64,000 nt of DNA from Mesorhizobium sp. (GTDB lineage Bacteria; Pseudomonadota; Alphaproteobacteria; Rhizobiales; Rhizobiaceae): positions 1-64,000 of the forward strand of contig SUGL01000034.1 in the NCBI GenBank assembly GCA_004963905.1, read 5' to 3'. How positions within the stretch are numbered: position 1 is the stretch's first letter; every line of letters starts with the position of its first letter. The notes under the pieces were generated by a model. It was not told where the DNA came from. It saw only the letters and a list, made by a program, of their open reading frames with translations, and ran no database searches. This document shows positions 44,365-53,221 of this stretch, piece after piece. Both the position numbers and the translations under genes were made by a program.

Positions 44365-46193
44365 TCCGCCTTGTAGAGCGTGAGCCGGTAGTCTCGGTTC
44401 TGTGCAGTATTGGAAAAGACGATGACCTTCGCCTCTTCAGTTTTGTCGGCGGTAAACACAAAGCCCGGCCAACGTCCTGTCTTATCACAATCGGGATGAC
44501 CCGGTCGCCGCAGAATTACCTCCATTGGCTCGACACCGTTGATGTAAGTAAGTACCGCATAGCTCTTGCCCTCTTCGAGATCGATCAAGGTCTGGTCGGC
44601 TGGGAGATCAGCTGACAGCACTTTCGAGAATTCGGCTTCGATCGAAAGTAAGCTGTCCAGTTTGCCTGTGGCCTCGGCTAGGAACTGCCTGGCGACATAG
44701 TTCTCATGATCGGCGAATTTCTTAGCCTCTCCGTCCCAAAACTTCTTTTCAGCGGCCATATCGAACGTACCCCCGGGCAGCATATCGCGAACGAGGTCGG
44801 CACGCTGCGCATAGTTGACCAGCGCTGCGCTCGGATGATCCTTACTGACGCCGCCGGTGTTAGCGTCGGCAATGATGCTTCCCGAACTCACCACCGCCAC
44901 CACTTTCCCGCTGCGATCCACGACCGGCCCGCCGGAGGCGCCCCCCGTGATTGGGATGGAGTTGTGGATGAGTTGAGCGTGCGCGATATCCGTGTCGGAA
45001 GCTAACATGAAGAAATTGGTGAGCGAACTGATCGTGCCAAAATGCAGCTCTGGCGTCGGCTCGCGCTGGGCCGTTTCGTTCCCTGCGATGTCACGCAGTA
45101 GGTATCCAGCAAAAGCCACCTCATCGCCCTCCTTTAGTGCTGTCAGCGTTGCGGGTGCGGCGATATCGAGAACGGTGTCCGGGTCAACGGGAACGTCGAG
45201 CCGGAGCAGTGCGACGTCATACGCGCCCGGCCGCGTCGCGGCTTGGAATTCGCCGTCCAAACCGACATTACCCAATGCGCCGAGATGTTTGGGGAAGGCG
45301 GCGTAGGCCGGATGGGCCTGCCAGCTGTTTGCGCAATAGGTCCTTGGCCTATCGCCGGGGCTGCGTACGCATAGCCTTTCGCCGGCTTTCAGTGTATCTA
45401 ACAGGCGCCCGACATGTGCATTGGTTACCATCGTCGCTGGTTCTACTGGCCAGGCTGTGGCAAAACCTTCTTCCGCTGTGCCATCGCAGACGCTGGCAGC
45501 ATTCACCCGGCATTTGATGACGATATATGCCGCGTTTCTTAGCTTCCTGATCGTCGCTGCCGGAAACTGTCCGCTGACCTGGCGAGACGCCTGCTCACGT
45601 TCGACCAGCTTGTCCTGCATCTCCGCTAGAAGACCGATCTGCTCACGATAGTGTATGTACTGTAAGCCATAAGCCCCTGCGGTTGCGAAAAATGCCGCCA
45701 CGAAGCCAGCGGTTACCCACCGCATTTGCCTGCGAGAAACCTCGTGCCACCCACTAACGATCTCCTGAGTGCGCGTGCGGAGCGTATCGGGCGCACCGCC
45801 AGCTGCCCGCATGACGATATCGAAGCGAAGTTTTGGGCCGTCCCGACGCCCCAGCGTGAGCGTGTCCCCAGAACAAATCGATGCCGCCGTTTCGACCGGG
45901 CTGCCGTTGACCTCGACATATTTCTGGCCCTGTCGCACTGCAATCCAGTCGCCGCCGGCCTGTCGCTCAAGAACCAGATGCGTCCTAGATACCCGCCGAT
46001 CGTCAAGCGGCCATACGAAATCAGCCCATCCCACGTCGCGACCAATCTTGAGATTGTCGATACCCGCAGGATAGTCGCACGTGAAACCGCTTGCATCGAG
46101 CATCGTCAGACGCAGGCCTGCTTCCAAATCCCTCGTCCCGCGATAACCCCGCTTATTACCCGAACCGCCTAACAACCTCATCGACAATAGCAC
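44304..46193 (-). CDS. FHA domain - transmembrane - trypsin-like protease
   Basis: About 629 residues from GTG 46193 (GAGG upstream; ATG 46181 possible). Residues about 25-110 are an FHA domain: LKIGRD, then VSRTHLVLE, and VNGSPV, the phosphothreonine-binding loops. A single membrane helix follows (WVTAGFVAAFFATAGAYGLQYI). The rest is a trypsin/HtrA-like peptidase: VTNAHV (His), YDVALLRLD (Asp) and GGASGGPVVD (Ser). A C-terminal beta-rich part closes the protein. FHA inside and protease outside would allow a kinase signal to reach the periplasm. The start is 41 bases after the upstream gene's stop. Confidence 0.88.
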   Translation of the reverse strand: MLLSMRLLGGSGNKRGYRGTRDLEAGLRLTMLDASGFTCDYPAGIDNLKIGRDVGWADFVWPLDDRRVSRTHLVLERQAGGDWIAVRQGQKYVEVNGSPVETAASICSGDTLTLGRRDGPKLRFDIVMRAAGGAPDTLRTRTQEIVSGWHEVSRRQMRWVTAGFVAAFFATAGAYGLQYIHYREQIGLLAEMQDKLVEREQASRQVSGQFPAATIRKLRNAAYIVIKCRVNAASVCDGTAEEGFATAWPVEPATMVTNAHVGRLLDTLKAGERLCVRSPGDRPRTYCANSWQAHPAYAAFPKHLGALGNVGLDGEFQAATRPGAYDVALLRLDVPVDPDTVLDIAAPATLTALKEGDEVAFAGYLLRDIAGNETAQREPTPELHFGTISSLTNFFMLASDTDIAHAQLIHNSIPITGGASGGPVVDRSGKVVAVVSSGSIIADANTGGVSKDHPSAALVNYAQRADLVRDMLPGGTFDMAAEKKFWDGEAKKFADHENYVARQFLAEATGKLDSLLSIEAEFSKVLSADLPADQTLIDLEEGKSYAVLTYINGVEPMEVILRRPGHPDCDKTGRWPGFVFTADKTEEAKVIVFSNTAQNRDYRLTLYKADHVEAARSSRSSIAATACIE

Positions 46194-46233
46194 CAATGAC
46201 CTCGGACATGTTGTAGCGACGACCGAGTCGCCT

Positions 46234-48825
46234 TCACGTTTCCCGAACCTTGTAGATTTGTTTAGCGCCGCGCAGGACCCTTCTCTGCCCATCTTCATGA
46301 GGCTCGATGGAAATATTCGCTACTGAATAACGGTCGGGCTTCCCACCCCCAGCAACTTCGCGCATGACGAATGCGCTGGTGGCAAAGACATTGCCGATGG
46401 CGACGGCGGACAGGTCGGCGGCGGCGTCAAGCTTCAATATGTCTTCGAGAATCGGCGCCCCATCCCTGCCCCGGATTGGGCCAAAATCGCAAATGACTCG
46501 CGGCGAAGACTTCGCCGCGGTGCCCAACGTCGCCAGGCGCGAGGCGATGAAATGTGCCTCCTCGAATCCGGATGGCATGTAATGTCCGGCGATCCGGCGA
46601 TCTTTCAGTACCCGGATGGCAAAGCCCGCTTCGTCAAGCAAACGTCGAATTTCAGCATTGTCCTGTTGACAACGCGCGAAGGCGAATACCATAGGAGCAA
46701 ACGGATCAGCGCCGCGCGCGCCATCAGGGGTTTCCTTGCGGCGAAGCTTTGCGTCTATGACATCCGCGTTGAATCCGCGCGCCACGAATTCTGCCAGCGC
46801 GTTCCTAGCGCCCGCAATGCTAGCGACTGTGTTCGGGTGGACAACAGCAAGCATACGCGGTTGCGCCATCAAGGCAGCGGCAGCGAAAATCGTTTCGCCG
46901 ATAAGATGCAGGTTGGTGGCTAGATAATGATAATCGATCTCAGCCTTCCGAATCTCATGTTTCCACAATTCCGTCACGGAGGCGGCCTCATCAAGACATG
47001 CAAAATATCGCCCCACCCAGTCGGTTTCGATATTGGAAGCGTTTCCGATCGCTACCGAAAGGTCGCAGAACCGGCCGACAGTGAATGGCAATGTTACATT
47101 GAGTGGAATACCAGCCTCCAACACCAATTCTGCAAAGACGATGTCTGCACCGCAAGCAAGCGACATGAACACAGCTGGAACCTTGCGGCCCGCGAGCCAG
47201 CGTCTCATTTCAGTCGCCAGGAGATTCTCCGCCTTCACCAGCTCGCCTGGTGTGCCATCGCTTGGCCTCATGATATGGCCGCTAAAAACGATTGGGTCGC
47301 CCGTGTCGAGAGCGGCCAATTCGGCCGTCGTGTCTAGCCCCCCAACAGCGGAAATCAGGGCGAGTTGGTGACGCGTTGACGTAATCTTAGCGAGATCAGC
47401 GTCGGCAGCGGCCGCAGCGGCGGCAAAATGACCGATCGCCGACTGCCGTTCGCTAAGCACTAGACTTGCTTCGCCAAGCGACGCTAAGGCCCAATAATTG
47501 GTTGACTCGCGGGCAGCAAGCCGTCTCGCAACCAGCGCCAAGGCCCGGGCGTCATCCTCTAGCCCGCCGAGCATAGACAAAGTCGCACCATTGACAGCAC
47601 AGTAATGATTTGGGCTAGCCTCATGGACCTCCCGGTAAAGTCGCGCCGCCTCTAGCGCTTGCTGGCGCAGCTGCAATCCAGGCTGGTGCGCAACTAACGT
47701 CTCTTTGCAGAGCCGAGCATGCAACCCGCCTATGTCAACAGCAAGCGTTGGGAGTCGAGCCTCAAGGAGATTATCCAAGGCTTGTTCTGCGACTTCGTCG
47801 TAACCCGGGAAGTCACCATTTCGCAGTGAGAGCGATTCCTTCCAGGCGGCCCGCAACCGCGCTTTTAGATCACTCATTGAAGTCCACGCGAACATCGGTG
47901 CGGCGAGGATGTCCTTTGCCTGCTTTATTGCTCCGAGCCTCACACTTATTAATGCAAGTTGGTAAGCTACTACCGGGTTATCCGAAAAGACACTGAGAAC
48001 GTCCGCGGCAGTCTGGCTTGCCTTGGCCAGCAGACCACGAGCGGTCTGGTCCTCAATATTTTCGATTACCGCACGCAGATTCCGAGCGACATTTGGTGGG
48101 CTGAGGCCTGCGATGCGTTCGACGCGCGCAACATCCGGCAGCGTGATCGGTACTGTCTCCAGCAGTCCGCGAGCCGACCAATCTGAAAATCGAAGTGACA
48201 GCAGCCGAAGTGAAATGCCAAGATTGTCGGCAAGATCCCGCTGTCTTAACCTATGATCGAATACACCTTTGTTGCCGGCTATATGTCCGAAATCATCGAG
48301 TAAAGATAGTAGACTCGTAGCGAAGCGCACCTCGGGATGCATGGTTTTGCGCTCGGCATGGACGGATGCGATTTCGGTCAGCCGCTGGGCCGCATGCCGT
48401 ACGATCCGGCGCCGAAAATCGGTTTCGGTCTGAGCGATTCTGGCTAACACAGCGGCTGGAATAGTCAGCACCGCAGCATTCCGCAGAATCCGAGCCGAAG
48501 AGATGCGCGGCGGCAGCCTTTCTGAAAGCCCCCCGAGCAGGAATTCCACATCTCCCGCTATATCGCCTTCGGTCAAACGGAAGCCAACTGGCGATTGAGG
48601 GGTGACCGGCGCTCCGAAGCTGACCTGTAAGACCGGACCTTCTTGGCCAGAGGTTGTTGGCACAATCAGGAAAACAGCCGACGCCGGTTCGCCATAACGG
48701 AATAAATGCGCATCAGTTGTTGTTTCGATCCGGCGAAATTCCGCAGCATCAGCAATCGACTGGCATTGCGTCTGCTCCAGCATCCGAAATACCGGTGAAC
48801 CGGCCACGATCGAGAATTTGTCCAC
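46234..48825 (-). CDS. cNMP-binding / Crp-HTH / TRAFs-binding-like / SLOG-like / decayed cyclase protein
   Basis: 863 residues from GTG 48825. Residues about 8-150 resemble a cyclic-nucleotide-binding domain (LFRYGEPASAVFLIV). About 185-245 is a Crp-type HTH (LRQRDLADNLGISLRLLSLRFS and an end matching the usual I-A-G-L). About 290-480 is helical with TPR character, as in TRAFs-binding proteins. Near 510-560, IVFSGHIMRP and SLACGADIVFAE recall SLOG-type nucleotide-binding domains. The last 170 residues follow the layout of a class III cyclase without its metal-binding aspartates. It may sense a cyclic nucleotide and control transcription of the block. The C-terminal calls are inference. Confidence 0.7.
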   Translation of the reverse strand: MDKFSIVAGSPVFRMLEQTQCQSIADAAEFRRIETTTDAHLFRYGEPASAVFLIVPTTSGQEGPVLQVSFGAPVTPQSPVGFRLTEGDIAGDVEFLLGGLSERLPPRISSARILRNAAVLTIPAAVLARIAQTETDFRRRIVRHAAQRLTEIASVHAERKTMHPEVRFATSLLSLLDDFGHIAGNKGVFDHRLRQRDLADNLGISLRLLSLRFSDWSARGLLETVPITLPDVARVERIAGLSPPNVARNLRAVIENIEDQTARGLLAKASQTAADVLSVFSDNPVVAYQLALISVRLGAIKQAKDILAAPMFAWTSMSDLKARLRAAWKESLSLRNGDFPGYDEVAEQALDNLLEARLPTLAVDIGGLHARLCKETLVAHQPGLQLRQQALEAARLYREVHEASPNHYCAVNGATLSMLGGLEDDARALALVARRLAARESTNYWALASLGEASLVLSERQSAIGHFAAAAAAADADLAKITSTRHQLALISAVGGLDTTAELAALDTGDPIVFSGHIMRPSDGTPGELVKAENLLATEMRRWLAGRKVPAVFMSLACGADIVFAELVLEAGIPLNVTLPFTVGRFCDLSVAIGNASNIETDWVGRYFACLDEAASVTELWKHEIRKAEIDYHYLATNLHLIGETIFAAAALMAQPRMLAVVHPNTVASIAGARNALAEFVARGFNADVIDAKLRRKETPDGARGADPFAPMVFAFARCQQDNAEIRRLLDEAGFAIRVLKDRRIAGHYMPSGFEEAHFIASRLATLGTAAKSSPRVICDFGPIRGRDGAPILEDILKLDAAADLSAVAIGNVFATSAFVMREVAGGGKPDRYSVANISIEPHEDGQRRVLRGAKQIYKVRET

Positions 48826-49177
48826 CGCGTCTTCTCACTAACGCCAGCCTAACGTGACGCCCTTGGATCGCAAGGGGATTAGCTCACGATGATTGCGGCC
48901 CAAAATAAGCAACAGAAATACTGCGGGCGATGCGCCGTTGCCGCCCAGATCCGGCCGAAGGAAACTCCCACCGGAGCGAACGATGCCCTCATGAGCCTAC
49001 CATCGGGCGCCGCACTGATTAGCCTCGTGCCGGGCAGCGCGGCACCAATGCCCCAGCCACACCATTTCCATCCTTCTCTCCGAAGTTGTCAACTGAGTGA
49101 CAGTTTCGACAGTGCAGATGCCAGAGTCTTGCTGGCCAGGAACTGACTGGGTCAGCTTTATTGTTGCGAGATTGGTG

Positions 49178-49515
49178 ATGGCACGCATATCTCTGAGCCA
49201 CTCGAGTGAAAACAATGCCGAGGCACTGGCGCTGCGCGATCGGCTTGTCGGCGAAGGCTGGGATGATCTCTTTCTCGACTTGGACCCGCAGCGCGGGATC
49301 GTTGCCGGTGAGCGCTGGGAGCGGGCATCGAACGAGGCAGCCTTCCGTTGCGAAGCTGTTCTTTCCCTGGTCAGTCGGGCTTGGCTTAGATCGCCTTAGT
49401 GCGAGCGGGAGCTTCGGTCGTTGTTGACCGGCACGTTCGAACCTAAGTTCTCTTTGCTTGCCTTGAAAAAAATGACCGCCCGGGTATTTTCCCGGGCGGC
49501 TCACTGTGAGGCCAC
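49178..49515 (+). pseudogene. TIR-domain gene broken by a nonsense codon
   Basis: From ATG 49178 a TIR domain is read for 73 residues: ARISLSHSSENN, GWDDLFLDLDP, ERWERAS and LSLVSRAWLRSP. It then meets TAG (49397-49399) where the family usually has Trp (W-C-x-x-E), so TGG has probably become TAG. The frame goes on with C-E-R-E-L-R but has no downstream domain. The usual WD40 or TPR partner is missing. It lies between the signal-protein gene and exported protein B. Confidence 0.7.
49465..49499 (-). terminator. Rho-independent terminator of exported protein B gene
   Basis: CCGCCCGGG (49476-49484) pairs with CCCGGGCGG (49491-49499); read on the minus strand the stem is followed by TCATTTTTTT. 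It lies 23 bases past the stop of the minus-strand gene at 49522. Confidence 0.85.
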
Positions 49516-49521
49516 ATTACG

Positions 49522-49884
49522 TTAGGACGAATAGATTTCGGCGCCGTATTCGTTGACGACGAGGTCGGTGGCCTCGCAGAGATTGACACCCCAGATGAAC
49601 TGCTGTTCACCGTCGGCAAAGTCAAGGCGGATGTCGAAGCGACAGTAGCCTTGGGTGCGGCGTGGATCGATGCGGAACTGGTCGCCAACGTCGATGACGG
49701 AGGACCCGAGCAGGTCACGGCCCCAGATATCGGTGTCGATATGGCTTGCATAGACTGCCACGATCTCGCTGTGGCCGGTGTTAGTGATGTCGAGCCAGCG
49801 CTCATAGGCATATGCGGCGTTTGCCGCAAACAGGCTGCCGATGACAACGAGGGCCGAAAGCATGCTGCGGATGGTGTTGTTCAT
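49522..49884 (-). CDS. Small exported protein B (paralogue of 41053-41424)
   Basis: 120 residues from ATG 49884 with GGGAGAAG upstream. The signal peptide ends at AAYA-Y. The mature part repeats the blocks of protein A: ERWLDI, SEIVAVYASHIDT, WGRDLLGS, DPRR, GYCRFDI and FADG, with the same two cysteines. It has its own terminator, and the same doubled TTGCGCAA motif upstream. The two paralogues face each other across a 9-kb kinase/protease block. They might be the substrates or ligands of the proteases in between. The function is unknown. Confidence 0.75.
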   Translation of the reverse strand: MNNTIRSMLSALVVIGSLFAANAAYAYERWLDITNTGHSEIVAVYASHIDTDIWGRDLLGSSVIDVGDQFRIDPRRTQGYCRFDIRLDFADGEQQFIWGVNLCEATDLVVNEYGAEIYSS

Positions 49885-49964
49885 GAGTCTTCTCCCTATC
49901 AATTGAGCCTGACGTGATTGCCTGGGCTCATGGGAGGAACCGTGACTTGTCCTCAACCTCGGTT

Positions 49965-49982
49965 TTGCGCAGTGTTGCGCAA
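49965..49982. promoter_or_regulatory. Doubled TTGCGCAA motif, copy B
   Basis: TTGCGCAG-TG-TTGCGCAA, differing from copy A (40952-40969) by one base, 81-98 bases upstream of exported protein B. Confidence 0.6.
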
Positions 49983-50184
49983 TTTGATGATAGGTTACAT
50001 CGAGGGTGGATAACGTGAGATCCTTGTTCCAAGCGCGGCGCGCATCGACAAGAGCGTCTCCGGGATGCATCGTGATACAATTGCCTACCTACCAAACTGA
50101 CTGATAAATAGGCCTGGGTGGACCACGCGAGCAGGCTGCGATGCCATTCATAGTAGAACCGTGTCTAGCTGATGTGTTCATCAG

Positions 50185-50568
50185 CTATTGCCACGGTGAC
50201 GTGCGCGGCACTGGCGATACCAACTTCAAACGATGGTCCAAGTGTTTTTGGCGCGGCGTCGCAACCAAGGCGCGCTCGGAACGCTGGTAGCGCTCGAACA
50301 GCTCGGTGGAGAAGCGACCAGCCCGGTCCTGCGGAACCCGCAGTTCGAGCTTGCCGACACGGGTGATAAGCGTGCGGCCGTAGTGGCCTGAGCGGTAACC
50401 GAGACGCTCCGGGGTGCGCTCGCTCTTCGAAGCACCCAGCGCCTCGTCCATCTCGGCCTCGAGAACTTCCTGCAGCACGGTGCGGATCACTTCACCCAGC
50501 TCGTCGGGATTCGAAAGAAGAATGTCTTTGACGGCGGCGCTGGCGGTCTTACCTTCACTCTTGGTCAT
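50185..50568 (-). pseudogene. Truncated IS256-family (mutator) transposase
   Basis: From ATG 50568 the frame reads the N-terminal part of an IS256-type transposase: a segment with EVIRTVLQEVLEAEMDEALG, KSERTPERLGYRSGHYGRTL, and ELRVPQDRAGRFSTELFERY. Past RSERALVA the sequence leaves the family and ends within 25 residues, so the DDE catalytic domain is gone. About 125 of roughly 400 residues remain. The matching insertion-sequence end is at 50640-50672. Confidence 0.85.
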
Positions 50569-50639
50569 GGTGGCGCTCCTCGCGAGGGAATCGGTGACGT
50601 TGAACATCACCAGCCTGCCATGACCGCCCGCTCTCAGCG

Positions 50640-50672
50640 AATTTGCAGAACTCTCAGCACACTACCCCTGAC
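50640..50672. mobile_element. Terminal end of the truncated IS256-family element
   Basis: The stretch ending in CTCAGCACACTACC has the usual form of an IS256-type terminal repeat just upstream of the transposase start. The opposite end is missing because the gene is cut near 50220. Confidence 0.5.
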
Positions 50673-51032
50673 TTGGATCTGACTTGGGGGCTTTCCCCTC
50701 TTTATCAGAGTTAATATGTCACTGCCGCGCCTGCTCCGGATGCTCCCGGCTGACCTGGCCCGCCTGTGACTCTCCTCTAAGGGAGAGGCAATTGCTTGCG
50801 GGTCATCACCACGATAGCGGTTCGCCAGCCGGCCCTGATGCCAAGTCGACTCGAAGCAAGGAGAACCAGCCATGATCGTCTCGACATTTGCGCCTTGATT
50901 TACGTTAACGTCATGTTCGCGGACCACTCCGTGTCGCACCGCTCCCCTGACAATCATGCATACCCTCTTCCCGATCTTGCGGAGGCGAAGCGGAGCGGTG
51001 TAATCGCATCCCCGACTTTTTAAGGATTCGTG
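50673..51032. other. Intergenic, holds a copy of a dispersed GC-rich motif
   Basis: No supported gene. GCTCCGGATGCTC (50733-50745) recurs at 52309-52321 and, with one change, at 53438-53450. AAGGA precedes the ATG at 51033. Confidence 0.4.
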
Positions 51033-52049
51033 ATGGCCATCCTTTTCAGTTCCGATGTGCTGCTCAGCGTCGCTGAGCTTCAGAAGCGCCTGAAGGACCG
51101 CCAAGAATTGCGCGCCCAGATTGCCGTCTTGCAGAAGCAGCTGGCCGAAACGGAGGAATGGGTCAACCTCGTCGCCAAGGTGATTGGCCCTGAACGAGCC
51201 AGTCAGCTAATAGATGACGCTCCGCTGCTAAGCCAGGTGGAGACATCAGATGGGACAACCCCGCTAAAAATCAGGCAAAGGCCGGGAGGTGTTACGTGGA
51301 CTGGCTTCATCGAGGACTACGTCAATTCCACAAATCGCCCGGTAAACTACGCCGAGCTGCGGGAGGCGATCTCCAAGAGCGTGCTAGGTTCGAAGCTGGA
51401 GAAGAGCGAAAAGAGCTTCTTTGGCGCGATAATCAAACTAGCCGACAGCGGTCGCGTCATTAAGGAGGATCGGTGGATTTTCTCGGTTGCCGCATTTGAC
51501 GAATACAAACGTAAGGTCGCCATTGGAGAGGTTCAGCCACTACCCAGCTCCTCCGAACAGCATGCCCGAAAGCTTCGGGTAGGAGACGTGGGTAGGAGGT
51601 CCTTGAAGACTAGCGCCTCCTATCACCCACCTAAGGCTCCTCCAAATGACAGTAGCGGCACCGAAGAGGAGACCGTGATCTCATCGGAATCGAGTGAAGC
51701 ACGTCTCATCCCGCCAGCGGGTGATGATGCAGAACCCAGAAGCACGGAGGTCGGCAAGGACCAGTATGCCTCTGGCGGGGGTCCGATGACCCCCAGGGTC
51801 TATGTCGGAACTGAATCAGCCGGAGTTCCATTTGAGGTTCCTCCAAACAACTCGCGCAATCCGCCCGCTCCCGTCGAAGCTCAGCCAAAAACTCAAACTC
51901 CGCAAATGGACTTCGGACGCCCACTCGAACTTCCTCCGCCGACCAAGTCGCTGTTTCCAGCAGACCAAGCCGCAGCCACACCGGAACCTTCTCCTGCAGT
52001 CAAGTCGCTTTTTGAGGCTCTATCTGCGGCGCCACGGGATCTTCCTTGA
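51033..52049 (+). CDS. Coiled-coil and proline-rich hypothetical protein
   Basis: 338 residues from ATG 51033 (AAGGA six bases upstream). Residues 8-50 form a coiled coil (VAELQKRLKDRQELRAQIAV and on). Residues about 85-155 look like a winged-helix or HARE-HTH-like domain (FIEDYVNSTNRPVNYAELRE, ending SGRVIKEDRWIF). The second half is low complexity, rich in Pro, Ser and Glu. It could be a DNA-associated accessory protein; the winged-helix call is from pattern only. It stands alone, with an IS remnant before it and a decayed region after it. Confidence 0.6.
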   Translation: MAILFSSDVLLSVAELQKRLKDRQELRAQIAVLQKQLAETEEWVNLVAKVIGPERASQLIDDAPLLSQVETSDGTTPLKIRQRPGGVTWTGFIEDYVNSTNRPVNYAELREAISKSVLGSKLEKSEKSFFGAIIKLADSGRVIKEDRWIFSVAAFDEYKRKVAIGEVQPLPSSSEQHARKLRVGDVGRRSLKTSASYHPPKAPPNDSSGTEEETVISSESSEARLIPPAGDDAEPRSTEVGKDQYASGGGPMTPRVYVGTESAGVPFEVPPNNSRNPPAPVEAQPKTQTPQMDFGRPLELPPPTKSLFPADQAAATPEPSPAVKSLFEALSAAPRDLP

Positions 52050-52161
52050 GGCTAATCCCGCATCCAGGGGCGACCAAAAGCCCACATCAAGAACGGGCGA
52101 GATAAGAGTTGCCAAGTTCGAGTTGATGAACAAGCCCACTTTTGCATGGCAGGGAAATTGG

Positions 52162-52193
52162 GATTATTGAAGATAATCGTTTTGCGATTATCT
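52162..52193. repeat. AT-rich nested inverted repeats
   Basis: GATTAT-N5-ATAATC (52162-52178) overlaps AGATAATCG-TTTTG-CGATTATCT (52171-52193), the latter a perfect 9-base stem. It is a member of the dispersed ATTA/TAAT palindrome group. Confidence 0.6.
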
Positions 52194-52504
52194 CCCTATT
52201 TGCGAAACCACTGCCAGATAATCCAAGCTATATTTCTTTGGATATCGCTCGATGTTCCTTGGCTCGACGGCACCGCGAGCCAGGATGCCCCTCCCCGCAT
52301 CAGGCTCCGCTCCGGATGCTCCTTAGCTCACTTGGAGGTCTCTCTAGAGAGGCGGTCTCCTCCCGCATCATTAAGAACTGGAGAATTGAGAGATTGTATT
52401 GGCTTCCTGCCCCCGGCTCCCACGACATATCACACACCTTGCCGATCACCGAGACTGAGCCAGTTGAGCTCGTCCCCCACTGACTCCAGAGGACGATCTC
52501 TTCC

Positions 52505-52545
52505 GGCATTATCAACTTAATGCCCCGGCATTATCAATTTGATAT
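52505..52545. repeat. GCATTA-N6-TAATGC palindrome plus diverged neighbour
   Basis: GGCATTA-TCAACT-TAATGCC (52505-52524) is the best copy, with 7-base arms. A second unit begins at 52527 (GGCATTATCAATTTGATAT) and contains the palindrome TATCAATTTGATA. Confidence 0.65.
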
Positions 52546-53089
52546 TTCCTAGAAAATGAGCAGGCTCGATCGGCTTCGACATCCTAGACATCTTGACTCC
52601 CGTACGTGCCTTGCTGCCTTACCGAGCGCTTCGCAGGCAGAGACGCCGAAGGGTAGCCACCTCTCTGCAAGACCTGCGGAGTCCATATCGTGGCACTCCA
52701 CGGAGGATGGAACCATGTAAGCTCATCTCGTTGGTCCGACAAAGGAGACGCCGAACTGGATTGATGGCTTCTCTGAGAGCACCTGTCGCAAGTAGCTACC
52801 TCCCCTGTCACGTGTGGACTGCAGCGAACTCGTATACCCTCACCGTGGCGATAAAGCTGCACAAAGAATGGCAGTCCGCAGAACTCGAGATCGACGCAGT
52901 GACTCTCCTGGGTTCATGGCTGGTTCGAGATCGACACCACGGTAGGATTCGGCGTGCGCCCCGCATTCATCGAAGTTGCAAATGCATCGAATATTTTTCC
53001 GCCCCCTCTTGCCAACACCCCTCTTTCCGAGTTAAAGGGCACTGCCCTTTACGGAACGCCGCAAGCCTACCTCTGCATTTCTCCCGCGA

Positions 53090-53110
53090 ATATTCTTCTA
53101 AGAAGAATAT
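53090..53110. repeat. Perfect palindrome ATATTCTTCT-A-AGAAGAATAT
   Basis: 10-base arms with one central base, 32 bases before another perfect palindrome of the same size (53143-53163). Confidence 0.7.
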
Positions 53111-53142
53111 ATAAGAGAGAGATACGGACGGGCGAAGCCGTA

Positions 53143-53163
53143 GGTTAGTTTAATAAACTAACC
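53143..53163. repeat. Perfect palindrome GGTTAGTTTA-A-TAAACTAACC
   Basis: 10-base arms with one central base. Together with 53090-53110 it forms a pair of equal-sized palindromes of unrelated sequence in a non-coding tract. Confidence 0.7.
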
Positions 53164-53204
53164 GGTTCGAGCTGGAGGGACTCAAATCAAACATAATCAA
53201 CAGA

Positions 53205-53221
53205 GCATTATTAAGTTAATG
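53205..53221. repeat. GCATTA-N6-TAATG palindrome, copy
   Basis: GCATTA-TTAAGT-TAATG; close by is GATAATATTATC (53227-53238), a perfect 12-base palindrome. Confidence 0.6.
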
